This document shows positions 44,320-58,418 of a stretch of DNA of 64,000 nucleotides, piece by piece (positions within the stretch are counted from its first letter, which is position 1; the number at the start of each line of letters is the position of its first letter). The DNA is from Hysterium pulicare CBS 123377 (taxonomy: Eukaryota > Ascomycota > Dothideomycetes > Hysteriales > Hysteriaceae). A program made the position numbers and the translations under genes. The notes below the pieces were generated by a model. It searched no databases. It saw only the letters and a list, made by a program, of their open reading frames with translations, and was not told the origin of the DNA. The stretch spans positions 1 through 64,000 of the forward strand of contig AJFK01000237.1 of NCBI GenBank assembly GCA_000467715.1, read 5' to 3'.

Positions 44320-46506
44320 TCAATGCTCGCAGAAGAAAAACGTGTCCTATTGTGGGTTAGCATGGTGAATATCAACCTTCGTCGAGTGAAACATACATCA
44401 TCTACCGCTGCATTCGCTTCCTCGTTCATCGCTCCACGTTCACCCATCAAATTCTCCCGTATCTCCACTGCATCGTCCCAAGAAATAGGGAAATCATCAA
44501 CAGCATCAATGATCAAGTTGAACAGCTCCTCCGGTAGCGAATCGAATGGTTTTACCCTCCTCACTTCGTCCGCCCACCAGTCTCGGCGTTGAGGCGGGAC
44601 ATTGGCTGTTGACAGAATCGGGATATTGGGGTCAACAAGGAACATGGCGAGAAGTTTCCGATGGCCGGGTTTGGTTGGATCTGCGAGCTCAAAAGGCTCC
44701 ACACAGTGCTGTGCCACGTTGGGGAAGGTCAAAAGGCGTCCTTCGCGGGTATGCACCTTGCCTAGTTCTTGGATTGTCGACCCGTCTTGTTCGACGCCGT
44801 AGTAGCTTTCGAGAGACTCGAATTCAGACTAAACGTTGATGAATAACGATTGAGAGGGGGTAACGCGAGGCATTCTTACTTGTTCATGTCTCATCATCAT
44901 AGCCTCCTTGTCGAGCTTTTGACGAAATGAGAGATAGCTGTCCGTTACGTTCTCGCAATCGTAGTAGTAGAGGGCGGTGGCGCAAATGTGCTCATTGAGA
45001 GCTCCCTCAACGTGCCAACTGCCTCCTTCATACTCTGGTTTATCGGGTGTAAGATGAATGTTTGCTAACTTGAAGATGATCTGAAGTCCGGAATTTTTGA
45101 AGTCTTCGCGGAGGTCTACCTTTCGAGCTCCTGGACGGACCTTTAAATGGGTATGCGATGCGAATTCTCGAGGCTCGGGCTGGATAAGTACGCGATTTTC
45201 TTCTTTCCAATTGTTATAGTCGTCCCAAAAGCCATGTTCGTAAGCCCACGTCTGATCACTGAGGCCACTATCTGAGGCTGAATCTAATTCTTCGGAGCCC
45301 TCTATAGATGGCCTCTGCCATTCCATATCTCCGGGAATAATCCAATCGTCGGCTCCTGTACCCCTTATTTTGATGCGGATTCTGTCGTGAAACCAAGACA
45401 GCGTTTCATTCCAGAGAGGGATTGCTGCGAGGACAAAGTCCTCAAGCACCTTGTACAAATCCAGGTGGACAGCCGGGTGTAAGTTGTTGATGTAACTGGA
45501 AATGTTGACTCTACCATCCCCGGTGAAGTGTACGTTTGAAGGCAACCACTGGTAGTCTCCCCAGGCTGGTAATGGCTCGTAGGAGTCGAAGGCCGAGTCG
45601 GGTTTCTTATGCAATTTAGCTGAATGGGTTGGAATGGTTTCACCCAGGCCGCAATATTCCGCGCATTCTTTAAGTGGAACGGAGCCATTCGGAAGCGCTT
45701 TGGAAAGTCCATACACTATAGGGAAGAGAGAAGGGTGAACCAAGTCTAGGACTTTACCGTCAGAGCCAGGGTGCCAGTCCTTGAGGCGGCCTGGGATATC
45801 CTCCAGAGGGCGAACAGCGTCACGGAGACTCTGTTGCAAGTAATTAGACACATTGATATCTGATTTGACTACCGTCAGTTCTGCATCCATGACAGCTATC
45901 AATCCTGTCTCTTTGTAAATATCCGCTTTCTCCTCCAATTCGGAGATACACTCTCGTACAGTTAGCATAAGACCATTGATTTCGACACTGAACTTGACAA
46001 GTTTCGAGTACCAAAGTACTTACGTATGCAAACATTTGCTCCGACAGGTAATCGTCTTCGAGATTTTCATGGTAGTGACAGGCCTCGTTCTTCCACTTCT
46101 CCACAATTGACTCATCGAACACTTTTCTATGCCATTGGGGCTTGTCTGTGATTTGATTGACGAATTCGAGCATTCGGCGTTCCCGCACGGTAACACCATC
46201 GCTTTCGAAATTGTCTGAAATGGCGTTGGGAAATCGTTCCTGCTTTCTACCTTGCCCGAAGCCGTTCCACACCGGCATACAGTCAACTGGCTTGCCGAAC
46301 CCAGGTAGGTCAATACTGTCTTTGGATATTGCAGCCATTGAGTCTCTCGATTTTTGGGAGTCATCACGAGAGTTGGGCGGCAGATCATGGTGGCGGGCAT
46401 CCTCACTAGAAGTATCCATAGGGGATGTCTGCATGTCACCAGGACCAGGTGGGGTTGCCATGCGCGGTCCGTTATGTTTTGGTGCACATTGTTTGGTGCG
46501 AGCCAT
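44320..46506 (-). CDS. DUF4246 family protein, possible Fe/2-oxoglutarate enzyme
   Basis: Four exons, 46506-46024, 45950-44880, 44828-44397 and 44346-44320, give 670 aa. The family is recognised by YCISELEEKADIYKETG, the central SSYINNLHP, and the core around residues 473-482 (WHVEGALNEH). GRLLTFPNVAQHCVEPF follows, and the short last exon ends in FFFCEH, typical of the family. The H-x-E...H arrangement resembles a metal-binding jelly roll of dioxygenases, but no reaction is established. I start at 46506, giving MARTKQ. An in-frame ATG at 46761 would add 85 residues of Arg/Ser-rich, presequence-like sequence. Confidence 0.85.
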
Positions 46507-46865
46507 GATGCGCCCTTGCCTTTGCGACGAATGGAAATACAAAGAGTTGAATGAAGCAGAACTGGGAGATTCGATGAAGGGGCAGGCCGGTTTATAGGGA
46601 CTCGAGGCGCTCGGGAAGAAGCAAACGGCGGAGGCCACTTGCCAGGCTTGGTTTAGCTCGAGAAGGCAGCCTAAACGCGGTCTCGTCGCGAGATCAGGTG
46701 GCAGCCTACTTGAAATTGACGAGGATTGCCTGCTGTGGGTAGAGCGCGGTGAACGTAGCATGTGGATATATTTAACATCATCGATAGGCTATGCAAAGCG
46801 CCACAACGCAAACGACCCGATAATGCAGGTATTACTTCACATCCAACAGATCGCAGCCTGATCAC
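46507..46865. other. short spacer between minus-strand genes
   Basis: This 359-bp spacer lies between the Zn2Cys6 gene stop and the DUF4246 start. It includes the possible N-terminal extension of the DUF4246 protein up to 46761. Confidence 0.5.
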
Positions 46866-48803
46866 TCATGCATCTTTGCTTCTCCCACAACCGTCCAACA
46901 GATCCGGCCCGTCACCCGACAACCTCTTGCTCATCAGCAGGATTATCTCTTCAGTCCATCGGAACGGCTCGATGACTTGGCTGTCCAACAACGCGTTCAA
47001 ACACCTCAAGATCCAGCTCTGGACCTCCGGAGCTACCCATTCATACGCCATCACGAAGCTAAGACCAGTGTGGTATGCCCCGATCGGTCGGCTTGCCCAC
47101 GCATCTTCCCATGTCTTGCAGATCTCGTACGAGACACTGCGGCATTCTTCTTGCAGTGCGTAGTAGTTTGGGTCGAAAGGCGGAAGGATTCTCATGATCA
47201 CTTTGTTGGTGAGAATCAACAAGGACCAGAAGCAGCTGTATGCGACTGTGGCGCGCCAACTTGTAAAGTGGAAAGCACTTGGGATCGGATTATCCTCCTC
47301 GATGGAGGGCAGTTCGAGTGCAGCATTTCCATCGGCTAGTCTGGCATTTAGATGATACCCTAACGTGCAGAGAGAGCACTTGAGATTCCGGAGTTTGCTG
47401 AGTAAAGCAGTTTGGCGACTCGGATCGGCGAAATATTCGGGAGGTGAATCTGAACCGCACGAGAAGTCATCGGGGGATAAGAAGTCGGTCGAGGGGAAGT
47501 TGTCTCCTGCGAACAAATCGTCAATGTTGCTTAAAATTTCATCGTCGAAGTTGATGAAGTTTTCTCGTTCAAAGTGTTGGATTGTAAGATGATCCAGATC
47601 TCTGAACTCGCGTAAGAGCGCTGGGAAATCGGCCATGCGATTAAGGACTCCATTATAGAGTGTCTCTTCGAAAGTCATTCCTCTCGCGTCAAACGCGATA
47701 TTGCGCCATTGCTCGGACGCAAGGAAGCAAGCTCTCCTTGAATACATTGCTTGCATGATCTAGTATTTGGGTTAGTAGCCAGCTACGGCATCATAAATGC
47801 CCCCGATATACTTACGATTCCGCCACGATTACAGCGTAACATATCCCTAGCAAAAGGATCCCTATATTTATCGGGGCCTTGCAATTCCATCAAACGTCCG
47901 GCGCCACCGACATGTGATAGATAGTTGTTTCCTTTTCTTGGCCCGGCCATTGCCTACATGATTTGTCAGTGTAAAAAATGGCCAAGTGAATAAATCCCAG
48001 ATGAATAGAAGACTACATACCTCTACAAATCCCAATAAAATGGTCGCGCACAGCGTGTTGTTTGATGAGCCTTCGCGTGGGTCTTCCAAAGACAGCTGCA
48101 AGGCTTGAACGGCACCCAGATAAAGTTTGGGATCGGCAATGTCGGTGGCTTTCTTCCTGCGTACCATGGATGCATGCGCATTCACCAGGCATGCCACAGC
48201 AGCATCTAATGCCGCGCTATGTCCGATTCGTTTGGGCACTTCAAGCACGAAGGATCCGAATCCTGAGATTCGATGGCCGACACCGCCAGTTGAGAAAGCC
48301 TCGATCAATGCACGTGACAATTCCTGATGAGCATTGGGTGATGGGTGTCGCAAAATATGCGATCGAGAGGCGCCGCGGATCGATTTTCTGCTTTGCAGGT
48401 CGGTTGCTTGGTTGCAGATTCGCCATTTGTGAAAGACAGCGCCATTGTCAGACCATTTTTCGTTCAACTGGGTCAGTGTCCGACAAGACTGTTCGGAGTT
48501 GGTGGCATGAGCGGAGTCAACAGCGTCGTAGAGGGAGCCTCGAATGAAGCCAGATACGTCTGCAACAGTGGTGTTCGAGTTAAGTCTTGGACCAAGATCT
48601 TTGAATGTATGACGAGCGGGCGGACCGGGACAGCATTTGCCATTCTTCTGGCAGTTTATACATGCGGGCCAGGTCTCGTCACACTTTGTCATAGGTCGGC
48701 GTTTAGCCAAGTGCAGATGGTAGATTAGGATTCCGGTCAGTCATACCTTAATTTTCCTCTTCCTACAAATGGCACACCCTGTGCTCTTAGGAACGCCAAC
48801 CAT
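46866..48803 (-). CDS. Zn(II)2Cys6 transcription factor
   Basis: Four exons, 48803-48747, 48683-48021, 47953-47816 and 47759-46866, give 583 aa. The binuclear zinc cluster starts at residue 10 (GCAICRKRKIKCDETWPAC and then INCQKNGKCC), and intron 1 falls inside it, before the third Cys. The middle and C-terminal parts match the fungal-specific regulatory region of such factors (LSRALIEAF, GHSAALDAAVACL, ATILLGFVEV and helical repeats). Acting in the nucleus on CGG-type sites is expected for the class. Targets are unknown. It sits directly upstream of the DUF4246 gene on the same strand, which may hint at a local relation but proves none. Confidence 0.85.
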
Positions 48804-51800
48804 GATAGCAACGACGCGGAGGATTTCCGGATGCAGTGCACGGCGGTATCAGAAAGGGAGTCTGGACAATGAAAAGGTCGAATTCAAGACGTGGACACGA
48901 CGAACTATGCATACCAAAGGAGAAACATGGAGCGAAGAGGAGAAGGCTGCCCAGCTTTTGTATGGCGGTTTTGAAGAGCAAAAGCGAAGATTGCCATTGG
49001 GACTACGGTAAAGGGACAATGGCCAAGTGCAGGGCTGCGCACGATGGCTGCGATAAACTTAGGAGGTTGAGGGTCCGGGCATTTGCGCCCCGAAGCGATC
49101 GTGTCCGTCACGTGCTCGCAAGATGAGGCCGAATGAGGAAATCTGCAGTTGGGCAGTTGGTCACAGCCCTGCAAGGGGGTTTCGTGACTAATGGCAGACG
49201 ACAGCGGTTGAGTGGTGAAGGTAGAAGATGAGGCTGCCATGCCCGCCATGGGGTTGGCAGCTAGTCTGCAGGCTGACGTAACTGTCTTTCTCACGGGTCG
49301 ACAACGCACTCTCCAGCTTCATGATCGTGACAAGCACTCCAAGGCACTATGGCATTGGCCTAAAGCCCCTCTGTACGTACCACGCTTCCGAACCGCATCA
49401 ACCCTTTCACCGCCGGGCCACCGAACATGACGATAGCAGACCGCGGGCAACGGCCCCTCGTACTGGCCTACACGGGCACCCCGATTTAGATATTACTGGC
49501 CCCTCGCATTGAATTGCCCGGCGGTCTATCTCCTGAGGCGGTCACTCTCTCTGGATAACTGCGTTCCGGGTGTCGTTTGCCACTCTAGCCTTCGCCAATT
49601 CCGTTCATTGTTCCATCGCCTGTACCTTCTCTTGTACGTGCTACCCCTGGAGGATAGAGTGAAGATGGATTTCTTCACAGACTAGCTTCCATCTATCCGT
49701 TGAACCGTGAGATGGCTCGTCGCTACATCCTGCTGGGAATGGATATTTTATTGGCGACAACAGACACGAAGTGGGAAGGGTGCAAACTCTATTCAGCTCT
49801 ACAGCTATCTGACCATCTCTTCTTCAAGGATTAACCGCGTCTCGGTAAGATCATCCTTACTTCAAACCCTCGATGCTCATCTAATCCTCGGTGCGCGTCG
49901 GGCAGTATCGTCAATTGCTCTTAGACACCCATGACCGGTTTTCGAGCAATATCTTTGTCAAAGGACATTTCTGGCATGCATTATCACAATAAAATGCTCA
50001 GACCCTCCGCTAGCACGTTCCGGCATCGTGGGACTACCTAGGTATCTAAATTTGGTATATGGCCAATCACGAGATCGGTAGCCCAGCGACCTGGATTCGG
50101 CCACCAACTAACCGAATTGACATCAATCCACAACGAGCCAATCCCTGTTTCATTTCTTAATCGAACATGAAGTTGCCCTGTCGGCGGGCCCGCATCCTCA
50201 GTCCTGCGATTGGTGTTGCAGCAGTCCCTGTTCAGGCGTACATCTTTCAGTACACGTGTATGCGCTGATAGTGAATGTCTCACTCTCGGACAGCGTTTGA
50301 CATTCGATACTCTCAAGCCTTATCGCCATTATCCTTTACATTTGTTCCTCATTTGCGTCTAGTGTTGCATGGGCTGTACAGCTCCGTAATCAAAGCGGAC
50401 TCGAGAGCAGAAGTATCGCAACACGGTCTCCTGAGCATGTCGGCAGACTGAGACACTGACAGCACTGTCTCTTAACCATTTTGCTTAAACTAAACGTTCT
50501 ACAATCTTCGTTGTCCCTCAACTCAAGCCAATCACGCAGAATCATTACGCGAATCAACGCAACCAACCGTTCCGCATGAAGAGTTCATTTTCACTTCATT
50601 GGCTTGAATTGCCATTTACGGAAGGCTTCGAGTAAGGGAACACATTTCCAAAGCATTCACTCGACTCCAGCTTTATGGAACACCAATCAACATACTATGA
50701 CCCCATGCTACTGGAATAACAGGAATAGAATAAGCGAACCAGTTTCTCGTAACACTCAAAGTATACGCATCAATGTGCGCTTGAGATGACATACTAAGAC
50801 ACTCTATTTATCGTCCTACTGGTGAATGGAAGCTGTCTCGTGTCGCCCTAGCTTCCCGCCCGACGTCTGTGCTCATATTGGGTTTGCTAAAGATAGGACG
50901 AACGACCCTTCGCTTCCCAACGTCCGAGAAAACGGCTCTACCACTCCATATGTTTCACTGTTACGATCCTTAGTCTAAGTATGCGGGTTCCCTTTTTGTT
51001 TTCTTTTTTGGGAGCTATACGGACGAGGTAGTGGATGAGGAGGTCGGCCCTTGTTCCTTCGATGACAAGCCAACCCACCTCTGGGTCAGATATCAGAGGT
51101 GAGGTAGCATTGGCGAGATATCTTTAGGAAATTCCGAGTCAAGTGGGCGCCGTGGACATATGGCTACCTGTTCACAACATAGGCACGAGAGTTACACCAG
51201 AGACCTACGGTATTGATACCAGTTATCCTACTTCCTTCTTCAGATTTATTAGCATTCCTCAAACTATCGATACATATGGCTAAACCTATTCGTTGTAGAT
51301 CTCATGCCTTTCCTTGGCCATGAGGGTTCAATCTCAACTTCATCACAAAGTCGTGGCACTCTTACAATGTTTTCAAGTTGACTGGGCCGGAGGGTTAGTC
51401 GCACGTCCGTCATTCGCTGTGAAGTGCCACGACACCGCTCCAATAGATTGATCCTCCTCATCTTCATTCAATAAAGACCACGACCCTCTTCATCACAACT
51501 CCGGGAACAATCAATTTTATTACCAATCCATTCCACAGGAATGGTGAAGGAAAGACAGTAGCTGCCACAGGTCCTCTTAGGTTATGAGAAGGCGTCCGCA
51601 TACCGTTCTAAGACGAGGCAGTGGTATCCAATGCTTCGAATGTGGTTGATTGAGTAAAACAATCGTTCTGGTAAGAACGGAATGTCACTATTCCCTATCT
51701 TATTCACTACGAGGGAGTTCGATCCCAATAAAATTATGTCTTAAGCTAGAAATCCCCAAGCTTACCACACATTCTGATCTTCATCTTTGTAACATCTCCC

Positions 51801-52566
51801 CACTTCGCAAAGTCCACCGCAGTCACCCATCTCCGAGTCCTCCATATTCAACGACCTTAACTTCTTACGACCACACGAAACGACACGGGTCCGCCTGCCC
51901 CGCTGTCCAGGTAGTAGCACTACACCAGATCAACACCACCATTCACGTACCGACACAGATAAAACACTCGTCGGTCAAGTCTCGCAAGAAATGGGAGGAT
52001 TCCAGCACCGTTTAAATCAGCCCTGAATCATCTATCACAGGGCCGTTCGTCGGAAGACATAACTCGCAAGGACTCCGAAGGGAACACTCACTTTCCCTAA
52101 GCGAGAAGAACTACTACGAGCCCGACGAAAAGAACATTGAATCTCCTTTGAAAAGGTAATTTTTTATTAAGCATCATCCTGAAGCCTAGAAAGCAGATTG
52201 GTTTTGATATACAGTACTCGCCCCATGCTGATGCTTAAACCAGAATGTAGATTACTACAAATGCTGATGATGTGGTGGTGGAAGAGAAAGGAAAGGAAAG
52301 GGAAGGGGTATATGTGTATGCAAAAACTCCAAAAGACCAGGCCCAAAGATGACCACGCCCACAGTATGTAAACTCGAAGCGTCCAATCGCCGTGTTAAAT
52401 GCAGTGGGCCATCCCACTTCCGCACCCTGTATGCACCCCCGAATCGAATTACTCCATTGAAAGGGGCGACAGGATGCATGCCATGATTCCGTTCGTAGCA
52501 CTGGGTCGAAGCCACGGAAACAGAGGAAACTGAAAGCCCATGGGCAATGCCCGTTCAAGACTTCAC
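48804..52566. other. 3.8-kb stretch without recognisable gene
   Basis: Both strands hold only short open frames without consistent splice signals or protein-like composition. GC content is near that of the genic parts, so it is not an AT-rich repeat block. A GAGTTCGATCCC string near 51716 resembles a tRNA B box but lacks a matching A box and fold. It may contain long untranslated leaders of the flanking genes, non-coding RNA or lost genes. Confidence 0.5.
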
Positions 52567-54210
52567 TTATTCGTCATCCATATCTTCCTCGTCTTCATCC
52601 TCGCTCTCAACCTTCTGCTTCTTCCCCTTCCCCTTGCCCTTGCCCTTACCCTTCTTCGCCTTCTCCACCTTCTCCAATTTCCTCTTGTACTGCCCACCAA
52701 TCCTCTCCCTCTCGCCCTCGCCTTCATCCTGCAACTCTTTCTCCTGCTTCTTGAATTCCGGATCCTCAACATCCATTCCAACGAGACTCTCCAGCAGCTT
52801 GATCTCGCGCGCCCAAATCCCTTCATCCTGTTCTTTCTTTCCATCCGCGCCGACGACGTCAATAGGCGTCTCTAGTACCATCGGTAGACCCCAGAGTCTG
52901 GATTCATTGACGAGATTGTGGAAAGCGAGTAAGCCGAGATAACCCGTTCCGATGCGAGCGTGCAAGTCGCGATGAGATCCAAACGGGGCTTTGGAGTCAT
53001 TAACATGAAGGGCCTTGAGGTATTGCAAGCCAATAATGCGATCGAATTCGTCCATTGTCTCTTGGAAAGCTTCTGGGGTGCGCAAGTCGTAGCCCGCAGC
53101 AAAGACGTGGCAAGTATCTAGACAGATACCAATGCGGGATTTATCATCTACGAGCTCGATGATATCTTTCAAGTCTTCGAATTTGCCGCCGACGGTATTG
53201 CCCTCGCTAGCCATGGTCTCGAGAAGCGTAATCACCTTCCCAGTTCCCTTATCTTTATGCGCCATGTTGATATGCATTGCGATATTCGCAATTCCATCTT
53301 CACGCGTCGTACTGGCTGAGTTTCCGGGGTGGAAGTTGTAGAGGTGGATGCCGAGCTTGTGGCAGCGGGTTAGGTCGTCTAGGAAGGAGTCGTAGGCTTG
53401 TTTTTGGCGGGCTGCGTCGGCGTGCGCGAGGTTCACAAGGTAGGAGCCATGTGGGACTACGCTGGAAGACGACTGGATAGAATGTTCCTTGCAGGCGGCG
53501 TTGAAGAGGGTTATGTGCTCGGGGACGATGGGCGGGTTGTTCCATTTGCGTTGGGACTTGAGGAAGAGGGCGAATGCGTTGCCACTAGAGTCTCCTGTTT
53601 GCCTTAAGTTGTTAGGAGTAGAGATAGAGAGACTTACCCAATATGTACGCAGTTCGTAACGCTATTATGGACACCTAGGAAATGAAGTCAGGGGTTCGAA
53701 TGTCCTGCCGATAGTGAAGAGACACATACCCCCTCCGCCACTGACATGTGCGCCAATCATCAGTTTGCTTCCGACGGTCCTCTCAGCAAGTGGCATAGCT
53801 TCCCGCTCTCTCTCCTCCTTCGTCTTCCGCTTTCTCTTCACCTTGGCCTTAACTACAAAGTCGCCATCTTTCGCTTCTACCCCAGCCTCAACACCTTCCT
53901 CAATTGTATCCACAACCGTCTTGGTCTGCTTATCTTGTTTCTTGGATGCCATGTCTGCCTTCAGCTCCTCTCCTTCCAAGTCACTACCCTCCTCAGTGTA
54001 GGTGATCGCCTTTCGGACACGCTTAGTGGTCTTGACCGTAGTCTCTGCTTTGCGCTTGGCTCCGTTGGTTGTCGCCTGTTCGGAGACTTGGGTGAGCGAG
54101 TCAGGCGTCATCAAGGCGGTTGAGTCGACGACTACGGGTGGTGGGGATGAAAGTCCAGATGAATCTCGACGAACGGCCATCTGAGCACGAGCAATGCTTG
54201 AGCGAGCCAT
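52567..54210 (-). CDS. APN1: AP endonuclease Apn1 (endonuclease IV family)
   Basis: Three exons, 54210-53730, 53674-53638 (37 nt) and 53584-52567, give 511 aa. Apn1 cuts 5' of abasic sites and removes 3' blocks in base-excision repair, using three zinc ions. The fold starts at MIGAHVSGGGGVHNSV and passes through GGNAFALFLKSQRKW. Metal-ligand regions are seen in PHGSYLVNLA, YNFHPGN, LLETMASEGN, GICLDTCHVFAAGYD, HVNDSK with GSHRDLH, and VLETP. A basic, Lys-rich N-terminal arm of about 150 residues and a Lys/Asp/Glu tail flank it and may serve nuclear import. The frame stays open upstream to an ATG at 54483. Confidence 0.95.
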
Positions 54211-54710
54211 GTTCGTTCGGGTTGTGTAGAGATGAATTGAGGGAGGTACCGAGAATATATGTGGAGGGAAGTGTAGCTGCAGCGGAGTGTTGTAGCTATG
54301 AAAAGGGTGTAGAAGAGAGGGGAAGGATCTAGTAATAAGTGGGCGAGACTGAGGTGAGTGTAGGTGAGAGAAGAGGGATTTAGGCCATGGAGACGCAGGG
54401 GAGGTATGTGTTGGTAGGGTAAGACGACGAAAGCTTCCAACGTCCAATTGACGAAAAGAGAGCCTCGTGATTCGCCTAGGCATGCAGTGAGTGAAAGTGA
54501 TGAGGGTGAGAGGTGAGAGGTGAATTGGGATGGCAGCCAAGCCCATCAACGCGTCAGGACGGCGGCACGGCATCACGGGGAAGTCCCCGCTAGTTTCCGC
54601 CACACTTCGAGTTTCTTATCGATAAGAATTTCTCAACCCCAAAATTTCCATCTACCTCTCGCGACGCTTGAACACATCTCAGCTTATCTCCTCTATCCGA
54701 AATAGTGAAA
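54211..54710. promoter_or_regulatory. divergent region APN1/DIM1
   Basis: This 500-bp region lies between two divergent housekeeping genes. The APN1 frame is open across 54211-54483 and may be translated as a presequence. In that case the shared promoter would be only about 230 bp. Confidence 0.5.
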
Positions 54711-56142
<1,432 letters not shown>

Positions 56143-56362
56143 TGAAGAAATGGGGGTGATGAGCAAGGTGTGGACATTGCATGGCGTTTTCGGAGTTGGC
56201 GGTGGTGTTCTGCAGGGGCGCCCAAAAGATCATTCTGGAACTGTCACAAGACAAGGAGGAATCTTGCTGTGGACGCATAATTTCGATGTCTGAATGAAAC
56301 TATTGAGGAGGTATTAATTAAGGTCTATGATTTGGACTACTTTTAGAAAGGTATGACAAAAT

Positions 56363-58163
56363 CTATATTGATTCTTCAAACTGCCGTACCAGTAACCCCC
56401 TTTCTTGTAAGCACTCCTTGACCTGCTTAACGCTGTATTCTCCTCGATGGAACTAGAAAAGAGGTCAGTAAACAGTCAACAAACAAGATCAAGGATAGGA
56501 GTGCACTCACCATACCAGCCCCCAACGCCGCATCCGTCGAAGTCTTCTCAAACACTTCAGCAAAGTGACCCGGATTCCCCGCACCACTGCTTGCGATCAC
56601 AGGTATCTTGATAGCCGCTTTCACGTCATTGACCAGCTCAAGATCAAACCCACTGTTCGTCCCGTCTTTATCGATGCAATTCAGTAGGATTTCACCCGCG
56701 CCCATCGCTTCAACAGCCGTGACAAGCTGCCGTACGTCGAAGTCTCGTCCTTCGCGTCCACCCTTGATCGTGCACTGGTACCAGCAGTACTCTTCTCCGT
56801 TTGGTCCAAGTGTAGATGTCTTGATGGTGTGGTGGGTGGTCGCGGAAGGTGACGCAACGTATACCCTTCGAGGATCTACACTGATGACCACGGCTTGGTC
56901 TCCGTATGCCGCTGAGATGGTCTCGATGGCTGTTTTACCAGACAAAGTCTTACCTCGCGCATAGTACTCTTCCGCTGCCGTCACGGCATCAGATCCAATA
57001 CTCACTTTGTCTGCGCCGGACTTGAAGTAGAGAGTAGCGATCTCCAGTGGTGATACCTGAGTACCGTCTGTGTCTATGGTGTCTCGTATACCGCCTCCAA
57101 TAGTCAGAGGAACGAAGACTGTCTCTGATGTTCGTCGTAGGATCTCTAGCATAGGTGTGTCTGCGACCGGAGAGTTCCTGAAGGATGTGATGTTAAGGAA
57201 GGTGACCTCGTCGGCCCCTTGTTCGTAATATTTCCGTGCCATATCGACTGGTTTCCCTAGATTCCGTACAGCTCCTCCCGCAGATACTCCGTCCTTCTCT
57301 CGTACATCGTATTGATCGCCCTTTGTAACCACCAGATCTCCCTGGTCATTCGTCCGAACATCGAGACATGCGATGACTCGTCGAGTGAGTCCTTCCTTTG
57401 TCGAAGCAGCTGATGGTCTTTCCGGTAGCTTTTGTGATTTCTTTCCATCCAAAAATGCTTTTATTACCCTTAGCCCAGCCGCGCCGCTCTTTTCGGGGTG
57501 GAACTGTGTCGCAAAGATATTGTCCTTCGCAACAGCTCCCACAAACTCTTCGTCTCCGTATCGCGCTGTAGCAACCGTCCACCCGTCCTCCTCCAGCGCT
57601 GATTCCCGGTACGGCGCCGCATATGAATGAACATAGTAGTATTTGCTATCCGGTCTCAGCCCATACAAGCTCTCTTGCGTGACTTGTCCTCCTGTCGATG
57701 TATTCGCAGAGTTCCAGCCAATGTGCGGCACACTTTTATCCGTATCCTTGAATTTCTTCAATTGCTCCGGTATCAAGCCCAACCCGGGCACTTTTACATC
57801 TTCTTCTGATCCTTGAAACAAAGCCTGCAGCCCAACGCATATTCCCATAAACGGCTTTCCAGCTTTGATGTGTTCTTGAATCGGTTCGATGTATCCAGCG
57901 CTCGATAATTGGGTCATGCAATGCCCGAAATGGCCGACGCCGGGGATGATGAGTTTCTGGTCGGTTCACTGTATCAGCACGGTGTTAAATATAAGTGAAC
58001 GTTCATCTGTATAGATTCGGTAACAATGGACAATACACACCTCTGCTTTCGCGACATCGGCGGGAGATTTGATCCATTCCACTGTACAACCGACTTTTTC
58101 TATAGCATTGACGAGTGATCGCACATTCCCAGCAACATAATCGAGGAGGTGCACGGTCGGCAT
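56363..58163 (-). CDS. HIS7: imidazole glycerol phosphate synthase HisHF
   Basis: Three exons, 58163-58041, 57956-56511 and 56452-56363, give 552 aa. This bifunctional enzyme makes imidazole glycerol phosphate and AICAR in histidine synthesis. The glutaminase half has the nucleophile Cys in [10 protein letters not shown] and the His-Glu pair in TQFHPEKSG. The cyclase half has catalytic Asp in CLDVR and in DGTNSGFDL, with phosphate-binding loops GGGIRD and [10 protein letters not shown]. The last exon supplies the typical end [23 protein letters not shown] box lies 41 bp upstream of the start. Confidence 0.96.
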
Positions 58164-58203
58164 AGTGGTTCAATTGGGGGTGAAGGGTGAAGGGTGAATG
58201 TAC

Positions 58204-58210
58204 TGAGTCA
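58204..58210. promoter_or_regulatory. TGAGTCA, Gcn4/CpcA-type box
   Basis: This is a perfect match to the general amino-acid-control site bound by Gcn4 in yeast and CPC1/CpcA in filamentous fungi. It lies 41 bp from the HIS7 start in the HIS7/IMP3 divergent promoter. The position and the gene make cross-pathway control likely; binding is inference. Confidence 0.6.
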
Positions 58211-58418
58211 GCCTTCACTTTTCTATTTGACGCCCCACCGAGGGGTCCCTTGCATAAAATTATGTTAACAGATGTCCGTGCGGACTTGGCATCAAAAAGT
58301 TATCTCCGCACTTCGACATTCACCTCAAGTGCATTGCCAATCCAGTCGAGAGATCTCTGCAAAACACCACTCTGTAGTCTTACTTGGAAAGACGTCGTAA
58401 TAGGATTCACCCTTCAAG

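Noticed and set aside
51640-51740. tRNA-like B box (GAGTTCGATCCC)
   Set aside because: No acceptor stem pairing or A box upstream.
52255-52942. Open frames on both strands near the 3' end of APN1
   Set aside because: They are shadows of the Lys/Asp/Glu-rich tail of Apn1 or of its 3' flank, with Leu/Ser/Pro-biased products.
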